From: Pseudoalteromonas denitrificans DSM 6059
Lineage (GTDB): Bacteria; Pseudomonadota; Gammaproteobacteria; Enterobacterales; Alteromonadaceae
Reading direction: 5' to 3'
DNA length: 64,000 bases
Assembly: GCF_900112265.1 (NCBI RefSeq)
Contig: NZ_FOLO01000003.1
Span: forward strand, 124,001 to 188,000
A program made the translations under genes and the position numbers. The notes under the pieces were generated by a model, which saw only the letters and a program-made list of their open reading frames with translations, made no database searches and was not told the DNA's origin. Positions 18,501-27,087 of this stretch are shown here, one piece after another (position 1 is the first letter of the stretch; every line of letters begins with the position of its first letter).

Positions 18501-19231
18501 TAAATATAATCCATAGTGTCACAACACAAGGCAGTGAAGCATGGCAGTTTACAATTCCAACGGGAGAAACCAGTTCTGGTGCCATTTCAAAAGCAGGTAC
18601 TTTATTTTTAGGTTCAGGTGATAATTTTATATATGGCTTCGATCAACCGGCTGTTCATCCACCTAAATGGGAATTTCAAATCGGTACTCCTGTGCATGGT
18701 GCACCAGCAATAGGTTCCGATGGTGCTATTTTTATCGGGGCTGATGATAATAAAGTATATGCTTTTGAATTAAACTCTGACGGTACAAATACATTAATTC
18801 AACGGTGGGTTTTTACAACATCAGCAAAAGTAAAAGCCACACCTGCATTGGGCGCCAATAATGTACTTTATGTTGGCTCTGAAGATAATAATTTTTATGC
18901 AATAGATATGACAACTGGCTCATCAGTTTGGAGTTTCCCAACCTTAGCTTCAGTAGTATCATCTGCTGCGATTGCAAGTGATGGCACTATTATTTTTGGA
19001 TCAGGAGATGGCAATGTATATGCGTTAAATCCAGATGGCACACTTAAATGGAAGTTTCAAACTGGGGCTTTAATTTCATCCTCTCCTGTGATCAGTCCAA
19101 ATGGTACCGTTTTTATAGGTTCAGCTGATGGAAAAGTATATGCAATATTTGATAATAATGGCGGTCTATCAACAACTGCACCTTGGCCGATGTTTAGGTT
19201 TAACTCAACCCATACCGGTAATATAAATTAG
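15548..19231 (+). CDS. Large lipoprotein: six PKD-like repeats plus PQQ-like propeller
   Basis: 1227 residues from the ATG at 15548, which has AAGGAG eight bases upstream; a GTG at 15539 overlaps that site and is unlikely. Lipobox LISC (Cys about 27). A carboxypeptidase-regulatory/Ig-like domain (INGTAAKGALINASVNVYE) is followed by a helical region, then six PKD/REJ-type repeats (about 310-875), each with NAG-x-DQ, SDSDGTI and SFTAP..TVTDN. Residues 880-1220 form a PQQ-like eight-bladed propeller (repeats of WSFQT..SSPA...G.I.IGS.D..LYA). The DxDG loops suggest calcium binding. Probably a surface-displayed recognition or adhesion protein and possibly the cargo of the TPR barrel; the operon role is inference. 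Confidence 0.85.
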   Translation: MNTKLLPFLDTYFKKCLLIILSLCLISCGNSEESATNSALLASQYTINGTAAKGALINASVNVYEMDQTGMVINSEPTFQTTTNGSGQFLITLNSFEQPLLIKTSGGKYIDESDQEPDINLKRVINFTQEQGLSSVINPGDSTAAVTILTSALLQKSLNETHGNAFFATLNNNRDNAQQVFGFDIFSTQPADTISPDEASSEQAKQYALLLGGFANIVNRSGLELGFSVPNFDIVDAIITDFSDGMLDGKLNNNFISKQNSNDITTNIPSNINLNDEINRFKNNNFTSFSQTSLIEIDENTLSQDHADNKMPSIDAGIDIIVKESEAIQIKATASDSDGSIVLIQWEQISGPELILSDSLEFSMTAPEVTQTTSAVLQVTVTDNRGAINQDQINITIEDVAINQNPTANAGQDQQVNEAQVISLSGQASDSDGTIVGFNWQQTSGPNVSILDNDKATASFTAPNVLSITELIFNFTVTDNSGGQASDQVSIFVSPVNQPPNVNAGADQSVSENTQVTITGSALDTDGSITTLIWTQTFGPNVVINNANTLTMNFTAPSVSQATTFTFSLSATDNENATSSDSINIIVNPQGNLAPTANAGIDQAVDSGTSVNLTGSGSDSDGTIISYLWLQTSGTSVSLINANTANAHFVAPNVSSTEILVFSLTVTDNSAATGVDTVSITINPINQAPTANAGIDQTVDSAATVDLIGTGSDTDGTIISYLWTQTSGTAVSLNNANTANASFTAPTVTSTEILIFSLTVTDNNDAVGIDSISITVQSANQAPTVNAGIDQNVTSNSNITLSGSASDSDGSIISHLWKQTAGTSVSLNNATSLSATFTAPILSTTEVLTFSLTVTDNLDATASDLINVTVTPLQSGTLLWSFQTSGPVLSSPALDVSGNILIGSDDLNLYSISPTGIKNWNFTATGFVRSSPMYTNTGNIYVGSSDNKLYAIDSSGNLIWNFPTANAIISSPTLLPSGNIFISSVNIIHSVTTQGSEAWQFTIPTGETSSGAISKAGTLFLGSGDNFIYGFDQPAVHPPKWEFQIGTPVHGAPAIGSDGAIFIGADDNKVYAFELNSDGTNTLIQRWVFTTSAKVKATPALGANNVLYVGSEDNNFYAIDMTTGSSVWSFPTLASVVSSAAIASDGTIIFGSGDGNVYALNPDGTLKWKFQTGALISSSPVISPNGTVFIGSADGKVYAIFDNNGGLSTTAPWPMFRFNSTHTGNIN
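16480..18168 (+). repeat. Six in-frame PKD-domain coding repeats
   Basis: Units begin at about 16480, 16754, 17036, 17321, 17603 and 17885, with a period of 282-285 bases for the last five. Units 4 and 5 are the most alike (ANAGIDQ.VDS, GSDSDGTIISYLW.QTSG), suggesting recent duplication. The repeats are coding and have no spacers, so this is not a CRISPR array. Confidence 0.85.
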
Positions 19232-19281
19232 TTTTAATGGCCCTATCCCAGCATTATTTTACTTAATGCAGGAAAGCATAT

Positions 19282-21468
19282 ATGAATATTAAAAAATTGA
19301 TGATCAGAGTTTTTCTAACTGGCATAGTTTTTATTTCAATTGTATTTCATAGCTCTGGGCATATAAGTTGGAAAGTCATTAATCAAGTTGAAAACTTTTT
19401 TTATGATGCGCGCCTACTCTATTTTATGCCTGATACGGTTGATGAAAAAATTATCATTTTAGATATAGATGAAAAAAGTCTTTTAGAACAAGGTCAATGG
19501 CCATGGACAAGAGATAAACTTGCATCATTAGTTAATACCTTATTTGATCACTATGAAATAAATAGCTTAGGGTTTGATGCCGTTTTTGCTGAACCTGACG
19601 ATAGTTCTGCATTAAACTTGCTAAAACAGCTTCAAAAAAACAATTCATTCATAGATCAAACCGAGCTTAATAAATGGCATCAGAAATATGATACAGACCA
19701 ACAATTTTCTGAATCGTTAATAGCAAGAAATCTTGTATTAGGTTATGTGTTTAAACAAAGCCATAATCAAAAAACCCTACTTGCATCTGGTTTATTGCCG
19801 CCTCCTCTGGCTAAAAGTAGTTTACTCAACTCGGCAAAAAAAATGCTATTTAAACCCGTTGGATTTACTTCAAACATTCCCATATTACAAGATGCGGCTA
19901 TATTTGGTGGTTTTTTTGATTATGTATCTACTCAAGATGTTTTAAGAAAAGTACCTTTAATACAAGAATATAAAGACGAAATTTACACATCGCTTGCCTT
20001 AGAACTAACCCGTCTTAGTTTAGGCTTTCCTGAGGTAAACTTTGTTTTAAGTGAAAGCTCTGATGTAATAGAGTCTATTCAATTGGGTGATTTTTTAATT
20101 CCTGTAGATAAAACAGGCTCTATTTTTGTACCTTATCGTGGTCATTTAGGAAGTTTTAAGTATATTTCAGCAACCGACGTACTTTCATTAAATGTAGCTC
20201 AGAACATACTTAAAAATAAAATTGTTCTATTAGGAACAAGCGCGGCGGGTTTACTTGATTTACGTTCTACACCAGTAGGAGAAAGCTTTATAGGTGTAGA
20301 AGTACATGCAAATATTATATCAGGAATATTAGAGCAAAGATTTTTAAAACAACCAGATTATATTCTTGGAATAGAATTAAGTGTGTTATTTATTTTAAGC
20401 TTAATCATGACTTTTATTTTCCCCCGTTTAAAGCCCATAATGGGCGTCATAACAATTATAATATTAAGCTTTGTTTATATTAGTCTTAATTTATATTTCT
20501 GGTCTAATCATCAACTTGTTATTCCATTAGCAACGCCTCTTCTACTGCTTGCTGGTTGCGCTTTTTTGCATATTAATTACAATTTTTTTATTGAACAAAA
20601 GCATAAACGTCATTTATCAAAAGTATTTAGTCATTATATTCCACAAGAGCTTGTTAAAGACTTTGATATTAATGAAGCACAAATGAGTCTTACAGGTGAG
20701 AGCCGTGAAATGTCGGTATTATTTACTGATGTTCGCAATTTTACTGCTATGAGTGAAAATATGCCTGCGACAGAGCTAACACAGTTAATGAATGAGTTTT
20801 TAACACCTATAACAAAAGCAATTCATACTAGAAAAGGGACGATAGATAAATATATGGGGGATGCCGTAATGGCATTTTGGGGAGCGCCGGTAAAAAATCT
20901 TAATCATGCCCATGATGCAATACAAACAGCATTAGATATTATTGAACAAATGCAGGGGATCAGCACAGCTTTTAAACAAAAAGGTTGGCCTAAAATAAAA
21001 GTTGGTATAGGTGTGAGTAGCGGAAATATGAATGTTGGTAATATGGGATCTGAATTCCGTATCGCCTACACTGTAATGGGTGATATTGTAAACTTAGGCT
21101 CTAGATTAGAAGGACTAACAAAAATATATGGTGTAGATATTATTGTCAGTGAAGCAACAAGTAAGCTGGCACCCAAATTTAATTATCGCACTTTAGATAA
21201 AGTTCGGGTGAAAGGCAAACAAGAACCTATCACTATTTATCAACCTTTAAATATAGACGCACAAAAAATAAATCGATTAAAAATATACCATGATGCACTC
21301 ACTTTATATTGGCAACAATGCTTCAGTGAAGCAAAAATGATTTTTATAGCACTGTATAGTGAAGCGCCTGAACTTCTTATTGATGTTTATATCAATCGCT
21401 GCGAATTATTTGAAAAGTCCCCACCAGATATTAATTGGGATGGTGTTTTTACTCATACAAGTAAATAA
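19282..21468 (+). CDS. CHASE2-domain class III adenylate/guanylate cyclase
   Basis: 728 residues. One N-terminal helix (about 5-25), an extracytoplasmic CHASE2 domain (about 30-345; IIILDIDEKSLLEQGQWPWTRDKLA, IVLLGTSAAGLLDLRSTPVGE, GVEVHANIISGIL), three membrane helices (about 355-430), then a cyclase domain from about 470. The metal-binding Asp residues are in VLFTDVRNF and KYMGDAVMAFWG; Lys in IDKYMGD and Asp in VMGDIVNLGSRLEGL are the residues that usually select ATP, so cAMP is the likelier product. AGGA precedes the ATG, 50 bases after the lipoprotein gene. FecR and CHASE2 cyclase genes are frequent neighbours; the CHASE2 domain probably senses something made or bound by the upstream gene products. 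Its stop lies three bases from the convergent barrel gene. Confidence 0.92.
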   Translation: MNIKKLMIRVFLTGIVFISIVFHSSGHISWKVINQVENFFYDARLLYFMPDTVDEKIIILDIDEKSLLEQGQWPWTRDKLASLVNTLFDHYEINSLGFDAVFAEPDDSSALNLLKQLQKNNSFIDQTELNKWHQKYDTDQQFSESLIARNLVLGYVFKQSHNQKTLLASGLLPPPLAKSSLLNSAKKMLFKPVGFTSNIPILQDAAIFGGFFDYVSTQDVLRKVPLIQEYKDEIYTSLALELTRLSLGFPEVNFVLSESSDVIESIQLGDFLIPVDKTGSIFVPYRGHLGSFKYISATDVLSLNVAQNILKNKIVLLGTSAAGLLDLRSTPVGESFIGVEVHANIISGILEQRFLKQPDYILGIELSVLFILSLIMTFIFPRLKPIMGVITIIILSFVYISLNLYFWSNHQLVIPLATPLLLLAGCAFLHINYNFFIEQKHKRHLSKVFSHYIPQELVKDFDINEAQMSLTGESREMSVLFTDVRNFTAMSENMPATELTQLMNEFLTPITKAIHTRKGTIDKYMGDAVMAFWGAPVKNLNHAHDAIQTALDIIEQMQGISTAFKQKGWPKIKVGIGVSSGNMNVGNMGSEFRIAYTVMGDIVNLGSRLEGLTKIYGVDIIVSEATSKLAPKFNYRTLDKVRVKGKQEPITIYQPLNIDAQKINRLKIYHDALTLYWQQCFSEAKMIFIALYSEAPELLIDVYINRCELFEKSPPDINWDGVFTHTSK

Positions 21469-21471
21469 TTC

Positions 21472-22698
21472 TCATAAATTAAAATAATGCCTGAATGCCA
21501 CTTGAAATTGATGTTCGGTTAAATTTATTTCTTGTTTCAAATACCAGCGTGAAGGCCTTTTTGATTGCAACCAATTTAACTCTGTTTGAATAAAACTTCT
21601 TTTATTTAATTTATATCTATAGCTTAAAGAGAGTCCTTTGCCATACTCTTGATTGTTATCTCCCCAAGTACTATCTAAATCTGTTACATTAAATTCCTCA
21701 GCCCTCATGGCTATCTGGTGCTCATTCCAGAAGTGACTTAACATGATATAACCATTACTAAAATCATTATCTACCACTTTATTTCCATAAGGTGATTGCA
21801 TGAACGTGCTACCATTCATATATTGTGAAATGAGTTGAGTTTGTTTGTTCAATTTATATTTAAAACCAAAATGCAAAAAATTGGTATCCCACGTATATTG
21901 GCCTGCCTTTACAATACTTGGATCTGCATTATTATCATAAATACCCACTGAAAATTGTAAAGTACGATATTGCCAACTTCCTGCTAAATGTCTTCCCCAC
22001 CGATTATCTAACTCTAAAAATGGATCTGATTTTCCAGCTTGGGCACTTAAAGCCGTTTCTCTTGCTGCAAAAGGTTGCACAATAAGCTTTTCATTTAGTA
22101 AAGTTTGTCGACTGCCTATCGTCCAGCCATGCCAAGACAAAAGTGCACCTGCGGTATCATTGTTTTTGAAAAAAGCGAGGTCCAGATTAAAATTATGTTG
22201 TGAATTAGAAAACTTTCCAAGTTTGTTTAACGACAGTTCAAATCCTGTGTGCCTTAATTCTTCTCCGATCCAATTATTCAAACTTGAACTTGTTAGTGTA
22301 TAAGGTGTAGACCAAGCTGTTGCTATATTTTCCAGTGATATTTTAGGATAAAAAACACCCGCTTTAGATTTTAAACGCCAGCCACCTTCGCTTGGTAAAC
22401 CTTTATAAGATAAAAATACTTCGGTTAAGCCAATACCATTGTAACTCCCATCGGAAAATGCATTGCCTATCACGTGCACAGAAATATTATTTTCCCACTG
22501 CGCACTATATTGCAAGCCCAATTGTGCTAATGCGAGTTGCGCATTTGAATCATAACTAAATTTCCCATAACCACCATTTAAATAACTTTCCTGATCATCT
22601 GATACAGCAACAAAGCGTGAATCAATAATGCCATTCAAAGACTGCTCAGCACTTAATATAACCGGGCTGAATAATAATAAAATTATAAACTTAGCCAT
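21472..22698 (-). CDS. Outer-membrane beta-barrel protein, unknown
   Basis: 408 residues from ATG 22698, chosen because GGAAGG lies just upstream and the signal peptide AKFIILLLFSPVILSA starts there; a longer frame to 22740 exists. The mature protein is built of alternating amphipathic strands (LQYSAQWENNISVHVIG ... GYIMLSHFWNEHQIAMRAEEFNV) and ends in FQVAFRHYFNL, as expected for a barrel. The start overlaps the end of the GGDEF-EAL gene by 16 bases, so it is translationally coupled to it and to the cupredoxin gene. No family name is recognised. Inference: a porin-like protein whose level or use is linked to c-di-GMP or copper/redox signals. Confidence 0.75.
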   Translation of the reverse strand: MAKFIILLLFSPVILSAEQSLNGIIDSRFVAVSDDQESYLNGGYGKFSYDSNAQLALAQLGLQYSAQWENNISVHVIGNAFSDGSYNGIGLTEVFLSYKGLPSEGGWRLKSKAGVFYPKISLENIATAWSTPYTLTSSSLNNWIGEELRHTGFELSLNKLGKFSNSQHNFNLDLAFFKNNDTAGALLSWHGWTIGSRQTLLNEKLIVQPFAARETALSAQAGKSDPFLELDNRWGRHLAGSWQYRTLQFSVGIYDNNADPSIVKAGQYTWDTNFLHFGFKYKLNKQTQLISQYMNGSTFMQSPYGNKVVDNDFSNGYIMLSHFWNEHQIAMRAEEFNVTDLDSTWGDNNQEYGKGLSLSYRYKLNKRSFIQTELNWLQSKRPSRWYLKQEINLTEHQFQVAFRHYFNL

Positions 22699-25040
22699 TT
22701 TCCTTCCTTTTCCAAAGCGTAAGGGCATTCCTTTAACCAAGTTTCAAATAAATGCGCTTCTATCGGTCTACTTATAAAATACCCTTGTGCTAACTCACAG
22801 TTATGCTCTTTTAGCCAAAGTAAAGTTCTTTCATCTTCAATGCCTTCAGCAACAACACTTAAGCCCATATTGTGGGCAAGCTCAATGGTTGATCTGACGA
22901 TAATTTGATCATCTTTATTTTGCATTAGCTGTTGAACAAATGATTTATCAATTTTCAGTTCCTGAACGGGTAACTGCTTGAGCTGTGCTAAGGAAGAATA
23001 ACCTGTGCCATAATCATCAATTGAAAGCTTAAAACCATGGGACTTTAAATACGTTAAAACTTCAGTTGCTTGTGCGGGATCTGATAAAACGGCATCTTCT
23101 GTAACTTCCAAGGTAATTTCATGATCTGCAATATTGTTATCATTTTTTAAAGCGATAACAAAATCACTATATGATTTATCTTTTAGATTTTCAGCTGATA
23201 TATTAATCGCAATCTTAATATTGATGTTTTTTTTCTGCCATATAAGATATTGAGTAATTGCTTCTTTTGTTACCCAGCGTGTTAAAGAGTCCATTTGGCC
23301 CGTTTGCTCTGCAATACTAATAAATGCATCAGGTGGAATTAACCCATTGATAGGATGTTTCCATCTTACCAGCGCCTCCACATGACTTATTTTCATTGTA
23401 TTTAATGACATTTTTGGTTGGTAAAATAAAACCAGTTGATCTTGTTCAATGGCTGTTTTTAAACTATTTATTAAATGAAGGCGTTCAACAGTATTAAAAT
23501 CAAACTGTCTATCATATAGCTGGTGCAACTTCTTGTTTTTCTTAGCATATTGCATTGCTACGTCAGATTTTTTCAATAAATCTGTTGCATCTGTATCAAT
23601 GTGATCAGGAAATAAGGCTGTCCCGATTGCATATTGTAGATGCAAGCTTAAATTATTAATCTCAAATAAAGGTTCTAGATTTTGTGAAAGTACGGACAAA
23701 GAATTTTCAATTGATAAATCTTCTGATAATAAAATGAATTCATCTGCACCTAAATGAAATAGCTCACATTGCAATTGAGATAGCTTCAATCGATTTGCTA
23801 CTTCAATAATGACTTTATCACCGATCTTATGTCCTAACGTATCGTTCACTTCTTTTATTCTTCTAATATTAACTTGAAAAACAACAAAAGGGGTCGCTCG
23901 TTCTTGTTTATACTTTAACGTCTTAATTAGACTGTTCCGATTTGGCAAGTCTGTTAGAGGATCATGATATGCACGATGACTAATCATTTTTTCTCTGGTA
24001 ACAACTGAGGTTTTCATATGATTAAATTCATTGGCTAACTGCATTAATTCATGGCTATTTTCAATACTAACCGTTTTATCATAGTTACCTTGGGCGATTG
24101 ATTTAACCTGTGTAATGAGAGATTTAACTGGTCGAGTAATACTTGCAGATATCACATAAGCACTGATCAATGAAAATAGTAACGTTAATAAGAATAGCAA
24201 TACAAATTGCCCCCAGTCTGCCTTCACACTTTTAAGTATATCTACCTTAGATTTAAAGACTAAAGCGATTAATTCATCGGAGTCAACAGTACCAAGGTAA
24301 AATTGGGAAGCGATATAACTCTCATTTTTATTTGAAAGTATTTCTGATAACAAAGTATTTGAAAATACATCTATGGATTGTGAACTGGCAAGCAAAGATA
24401 GGTTATGATTTATTTTATTTTTTAATAAAAAACTTACATTTACATTTGTTATTTTTGCTAACTCATTTGCTAAGTCTTCATTTAATACATAACCAAAACC
24501 TATCCACCCTATGATACGAGTACCACTTTTTAATGGTGCTAAACTTAATTGATATAAATTATTGGATAAAGGATAGAGTTGTTCTGATGTTTCTGTCTCT
24601 AACCAGTCTAAATGCTTAAATTGTTTGCCTTGCTCTATACCAACTTTAGGCTTATTTTCATTATTATTGTTTTTAAAAGTGACCAGTTCTCCAACAATTT
24701 TGCCACTTGTATTAATTGCAATTGCAAAATTTGCATCAATTCTCTTTCTGTGATTATCTAGCGCACTTAATAAACTTTTAACGTCATCTTCAATTAATGA
24801 TTTTAATGCATGATCTCTTGCCACTGTTTTAGCATAAGCAGATAAATAATAACTTCTGCTTATAAATTGAGCTTCAAATACCTGTTTTGCTGTTAATAAT
24901 TTATTATTCAGTTGCGCAACTTCAGATTTATTGTTTGCCTGGTAGGTTGAGTAAAATGACATTAGCTGGACACAAAGCAATAAAAATATAAATAAAATAA
25001 AAATTCTACTTTGCAAACTTTTCATAATCGATAATGTCAC
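22683..25040 (-). CDS. Membrane sensor with HAMP, altered GGDEF and intact EAL
   Basis: About 785 residues. The start is taken as GTG 25040, just after the TAA of the cupredoxin gene and ten bases after AAGGA; ATG 25025 is an alternative. A signal-anchor helix (IFILFIFLLLCVQLMSF), a periplasmic Cache-like sensor, a second helix, a HAMP domain (RPVKSLITQVKSIAQGNYD), a GGDEF domain and an EAL domain follow. The GGDEF signature reads GADEF, so cyclase activity is doubtful. The EAL domain keeps EALVRW, NISAEN, EVTED, DDYGTGYSSL, KIDKSFV, AEGIED and QGY, so it should hydrolyse c-di-GMP. It is the middle gene of a three-gene operon. Confidence 0.9.
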   Translation of the reverse strand: MTLSIMKSLQSRIFILFIFLLLCVQLMSFYSTYQANNKSEVAQLNNKLLTAKQVFEAQFISRSYYLSAYAKTVARDHALKSLIEDDVKSLLSALDNHRKRIDANFAIAINTSGKIVGELVTFKNNNNENKPKVGIEQGKQFKHLDWLETETSEQLYPLSNNLYQLSLAPLKSGTRIIGWIGFGYVLNEDLANELAKITNVNVSFLLKNKINHNLSLLASSQSIDVFSNTLLSEILSNKNESYIASQFYLGTVDSDELIALVFKSKVDILKSVKADWGQFVLLFLLTLLFSLISAYVISASITRPVKSLITQVKSIAQGNYDKTVSIENSHELMQLANEFNHMKTSVVTREKMISHRAYHDPLTDLPNRNSLIKTLKYKQERATPFVVFQVNIRRIKEVNDTLGHKIGDKVIIEVANRLKLSQLQCELFHLGADEFILLSEDLSIENSLSVLSQNLEPLFEINNLSLHLQYAIGTALFPDHIDTDATDLLKKSDVAMQYAKKNKKLHQLYDRQFDFNTVERLHLINSLKTAIEQDQLVLFYQPKMSLNTMKISHVEALVRWKHPINGLIPPDAFISIAEQTGQMDSLTRWVTKEAITQYLIWQKKNINIKIAINISAENLKDKSYSDFVIALKNDNNIADHEITLEVTEDAVLSDPAQATEVLTYLKSHGFKLSIDDYGTGYSSLAQLKQLPVQELKIDKSFVQQLMQNKDDQIIVRSTIELAHNMGLSVVAEGIEDERTLLWLKEHNCELAQGYFISRPIEAHLFETWLKECPYALEKEGKWLSL

Positions 25041-25044
25041 TAGT

Positions 25045-25695
25045 TTAATATCCTTGTAAAAATTCAAACTCTTCTTGATTTGCTTGCTCAGGTATCGGTA
25101 ATAGTTTTCGAGGTAACGTAAAATCCCATTGCTTGTTTCCCGTAATATTGATTGTTTTAACAATTTGATTATCCGGGGTATCAAGTTGAGGGTGCCAAAT
25201 TACAAGCTGATATTCACCTAATAACATATTCTCGAAGGTTGCAATACTTTGACTGTTCGTTTGCGTATAAAAAGGAGTGTCTACAACTAATACAAAACCA
25301 CTCATCCAATCGTGAATATTGCAGCCCATGGCAACTTCACCAAGCGAATTTAACTGGATATTTCTATTTTGAGTTTCAGATTTAATTTTAAAATCAAATC
25401 TATTATTTGTTGATACGGAATAGACATGGTGGGTTATATCATCATTATTTTTAAAAACAACAGATTGACCTTTTTGGATAACACCAATATAAGGATTAAA
25501 TTGTTTATTTTTTTGTGTAACAACTAAAGGAGAAAGTATCTTTTGTTTTATGCTGTTTGAATTTTTAGGTGTTAAAGAAACGACAGTATTTTCAATATTA
25601 GATAAATCTGAGTCTAATACTTTTATTTTAATTGTATTAGCAGATGTGCTTAAACTGTACACCAAAAAAAAACTGATAAAGATATGTTGCAACAA
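25045..25695 (-). CDS. Cupredoxin-like exported protein
   Basis: 216 residues starting at TTG 25695, nine bases after AGGAG; no ATG is available. Signal peptide FFLVYSLSTSAN. The cupredoxin domain shows the type-1 copper ligands His 89/90 (DDITHHVYSV), Cys 125, His 128 and Met 131 (GCNIHDWMSGF), like plastocyanin-type proteins often named methylamine utilization protein. A small Ig-like domain with GEYQLVIWHPQLD follows. It heads the operon with the GGDEF-EAL sensor and the barrel protein. Inference: it may bind copper or pass electrons in the periplasm and report redox or copper state to the sensor kinase-like neighbour. Confidence 0.8.
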   Translation of the reverse strand: MLQHIFISFFLVYSLSTSANTIKIKVLDSDLSNIENTVVSLTPKNSNSIKQKILSPLVVTQKNKQFNPYIGVIQKGQSVVFKNNDDITHHVYSVSTNNRFDFKIKSETQNRNIQLNSLGEVAMGCNIHDWMSGFVLVVDTPFYTQTNSQSIATFENMLLGEYQLVIWHPQLDTPDNQIVKTINITGNKQWDFTLPRKLLPIPEQANQEEFEFLQGY

Positions 25696-25795
25696 ATGAA
25701 TTATCTCCTAAAAATGGATATTTTAATTTTTTAAATTAAGATATCCCAATAGACCTTTTATTTACAAAATAAATTTCAATGCTTTGATTTTAGCT

Positions 25796-27004
25796 TTAAA
25801 TTAATAATTTATGTAATAATTCCTCGCATTCATTTTGTGACATAAATTTTGGGACCGGATAATCAGGATGCGCCTCCGAGAGTGCTTTTTTAGCTAATAG
25901 TGGAATATCTGATACTTTTAATTGAGCTAATCCTGTTGGAATTTCCATATCCTTATTTAACTTTTCTATTGCCTTAATAAATGATTTCGCTTTATCAGTA
26001 TCACTGGTAGCTTCATTGGCGATATTACAATACTCTGCCATTTTAGCCAGTGCCTGTTCTGCGGAACGACCATACCAATGTAATATATAGGGTAATACAA
26101 TCGCATTCGCTAACCCATGAGGTGTGCCATACAAGCCCCCTAAATTATGAGCAATTGCATGTACATACCCTATTGATGTGCGTGTAAATGCTTCTCCCGC
26201 ATAAAAAGATGCTAACAACATGGCATTTCTTTGAGACACGTTATCTCCATTTTGATAAACGGAAAATAAATTTTCAAAAATCAATTTGCAGGCCTGCAAT
26301 GATTTATTGTTAGTAAATTTATTGCCATTCACCCCAATATAAGCTTCAACTGCATGTGTTAAAGCGTCCATGCCTGTTGCCGCAGTGATATGTGCAGGTA
26401 ACCCTAAAGTTAACTCAGGCGATAATACTGCAACTTTAGGCATAAGTACTAAATCAGTAATTGCATATTTTTGTTTATTAATTGGATCTGATACAACAGC
26501 TGCAATTGTTGTTTCTGAACCTGTACCTGCGGTTGTTGGAATCGCATATAAATCAGGAGTTTTTTTAAGAACTTTAAACAATCCCTTTAGTTGTGGTACT
26601 GACTTTTTAGGCTTAACAACACGAGCTCCAATTAATTTCGCACAATCCATAACAGAGCCGCCACCTAAGGCTATGATCCCTTGACAGCGTTCAGTTAAAA
26701 ATAATTGCAATCCATTTTCTACATTATCAATTGTCGGGTTAGGTTGCACATCACTGAAAATAATTGCAGAAATATTATTTTTCTCTAAAACGGCTAGCAA
26801 AGGCTCTAGCAAACCTAATTGTTTTAATACACCATCGGTAACAAGTAATAACTTATCTTGTTTTTTTTTGCTTATAGCGTTAACTAATTGCGTAAGCGCA
26901 CTGCTTCCTTGATACAAAACAGGCTGTGGAAAAGGGATTAAAGAGCTGAACATTTTTAAAGAAAAGTGGTAACTGCGATAAAAAAGCTTTGTTGTTGGCC
27001 ACAT
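25796..27004 (-). CDS. Iron-containing alcohol dehydrogenase
   Basis: 402 residues. The family III fold is clear: GGGSVMDCAKLIG (cofactor-binding loop), TTAGTGSETT, and the metal site in GMDALTHAVEAYIG and HAIAHNLGGLYGTPHGLANA (one Asp and three His). Such enzymes interconvert alcohols and aldehydes using NAD(P). The ATG at 27004 gives an N-terminus with LFYRSYHFSLKMFSSLIPFP that resembles relatives; an internal ATG at 26953 has a poor ribosome site. The chosen start lies inside a 15-base-pair inverted repeat (27003-27042), which could hide it in the mRNA. Substrate unknown. Confidence 0.9.
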   Translation of the reverse strand: MWPTTKLFYRSYHFSLKMFSSLIPFPQPVLYQGSSALTQLVNAISKKKQDKLLLVTDGVLKQLGLLEPLLAVLEKNNISAIIFSDVQPNPTIDNVENGLQLFLTERCQGIIALGGGSVMDCAKLIGARVVKPKKSVPQLKGLFKVLKKTPDLYAIPTTAGTGSETTIAAVVSDPINKQKYAITDLVLMPKVAVLSPELTLGLPAHITAATGMDALTHAVEAYIGVNGNKFTNNKSLQACKLIFENLFSVYQNGDNVSQRNAMLLASFYAGEAFTRTSIGYVHAIAHNLGGLYGTPHGLANAIVLPYILHWYGRSAEQALAKMAEYCNIANEATSDTDKAKSFIKAIEKLNKDMEIPTGLAQLKVSDIPLLAKKALSEAHPDYPVPKFMSQNECEELLHKLLI

Positions 27005-27042
27005 AAGGTGATCTCATTTTTATTATTATGAGATCACCTTAT
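27003..27042 (-). other. Perfect 15-bp inverted repeat over the dehydrogenase start
   Basis: Arms 27003-27017 and 27028-27042 are exact complements (ATAAGGTGATCTCAT) around a ten-base loop. On the plus strand the repeat is followed by CG and a run of seven T; on the minus strand, where both neighbouring genes are read, no T run follows. It could be a transcription-stop for the plus strand, an operator, or an RNA hairpin that covers the ATG of the dehydrogenase. Confidence 0.6.
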
Positions 27043-27087
27043 CGTTTTTTTGAATTAGTTCAAAGTGAATTAGAGTTTTAATTCTAT

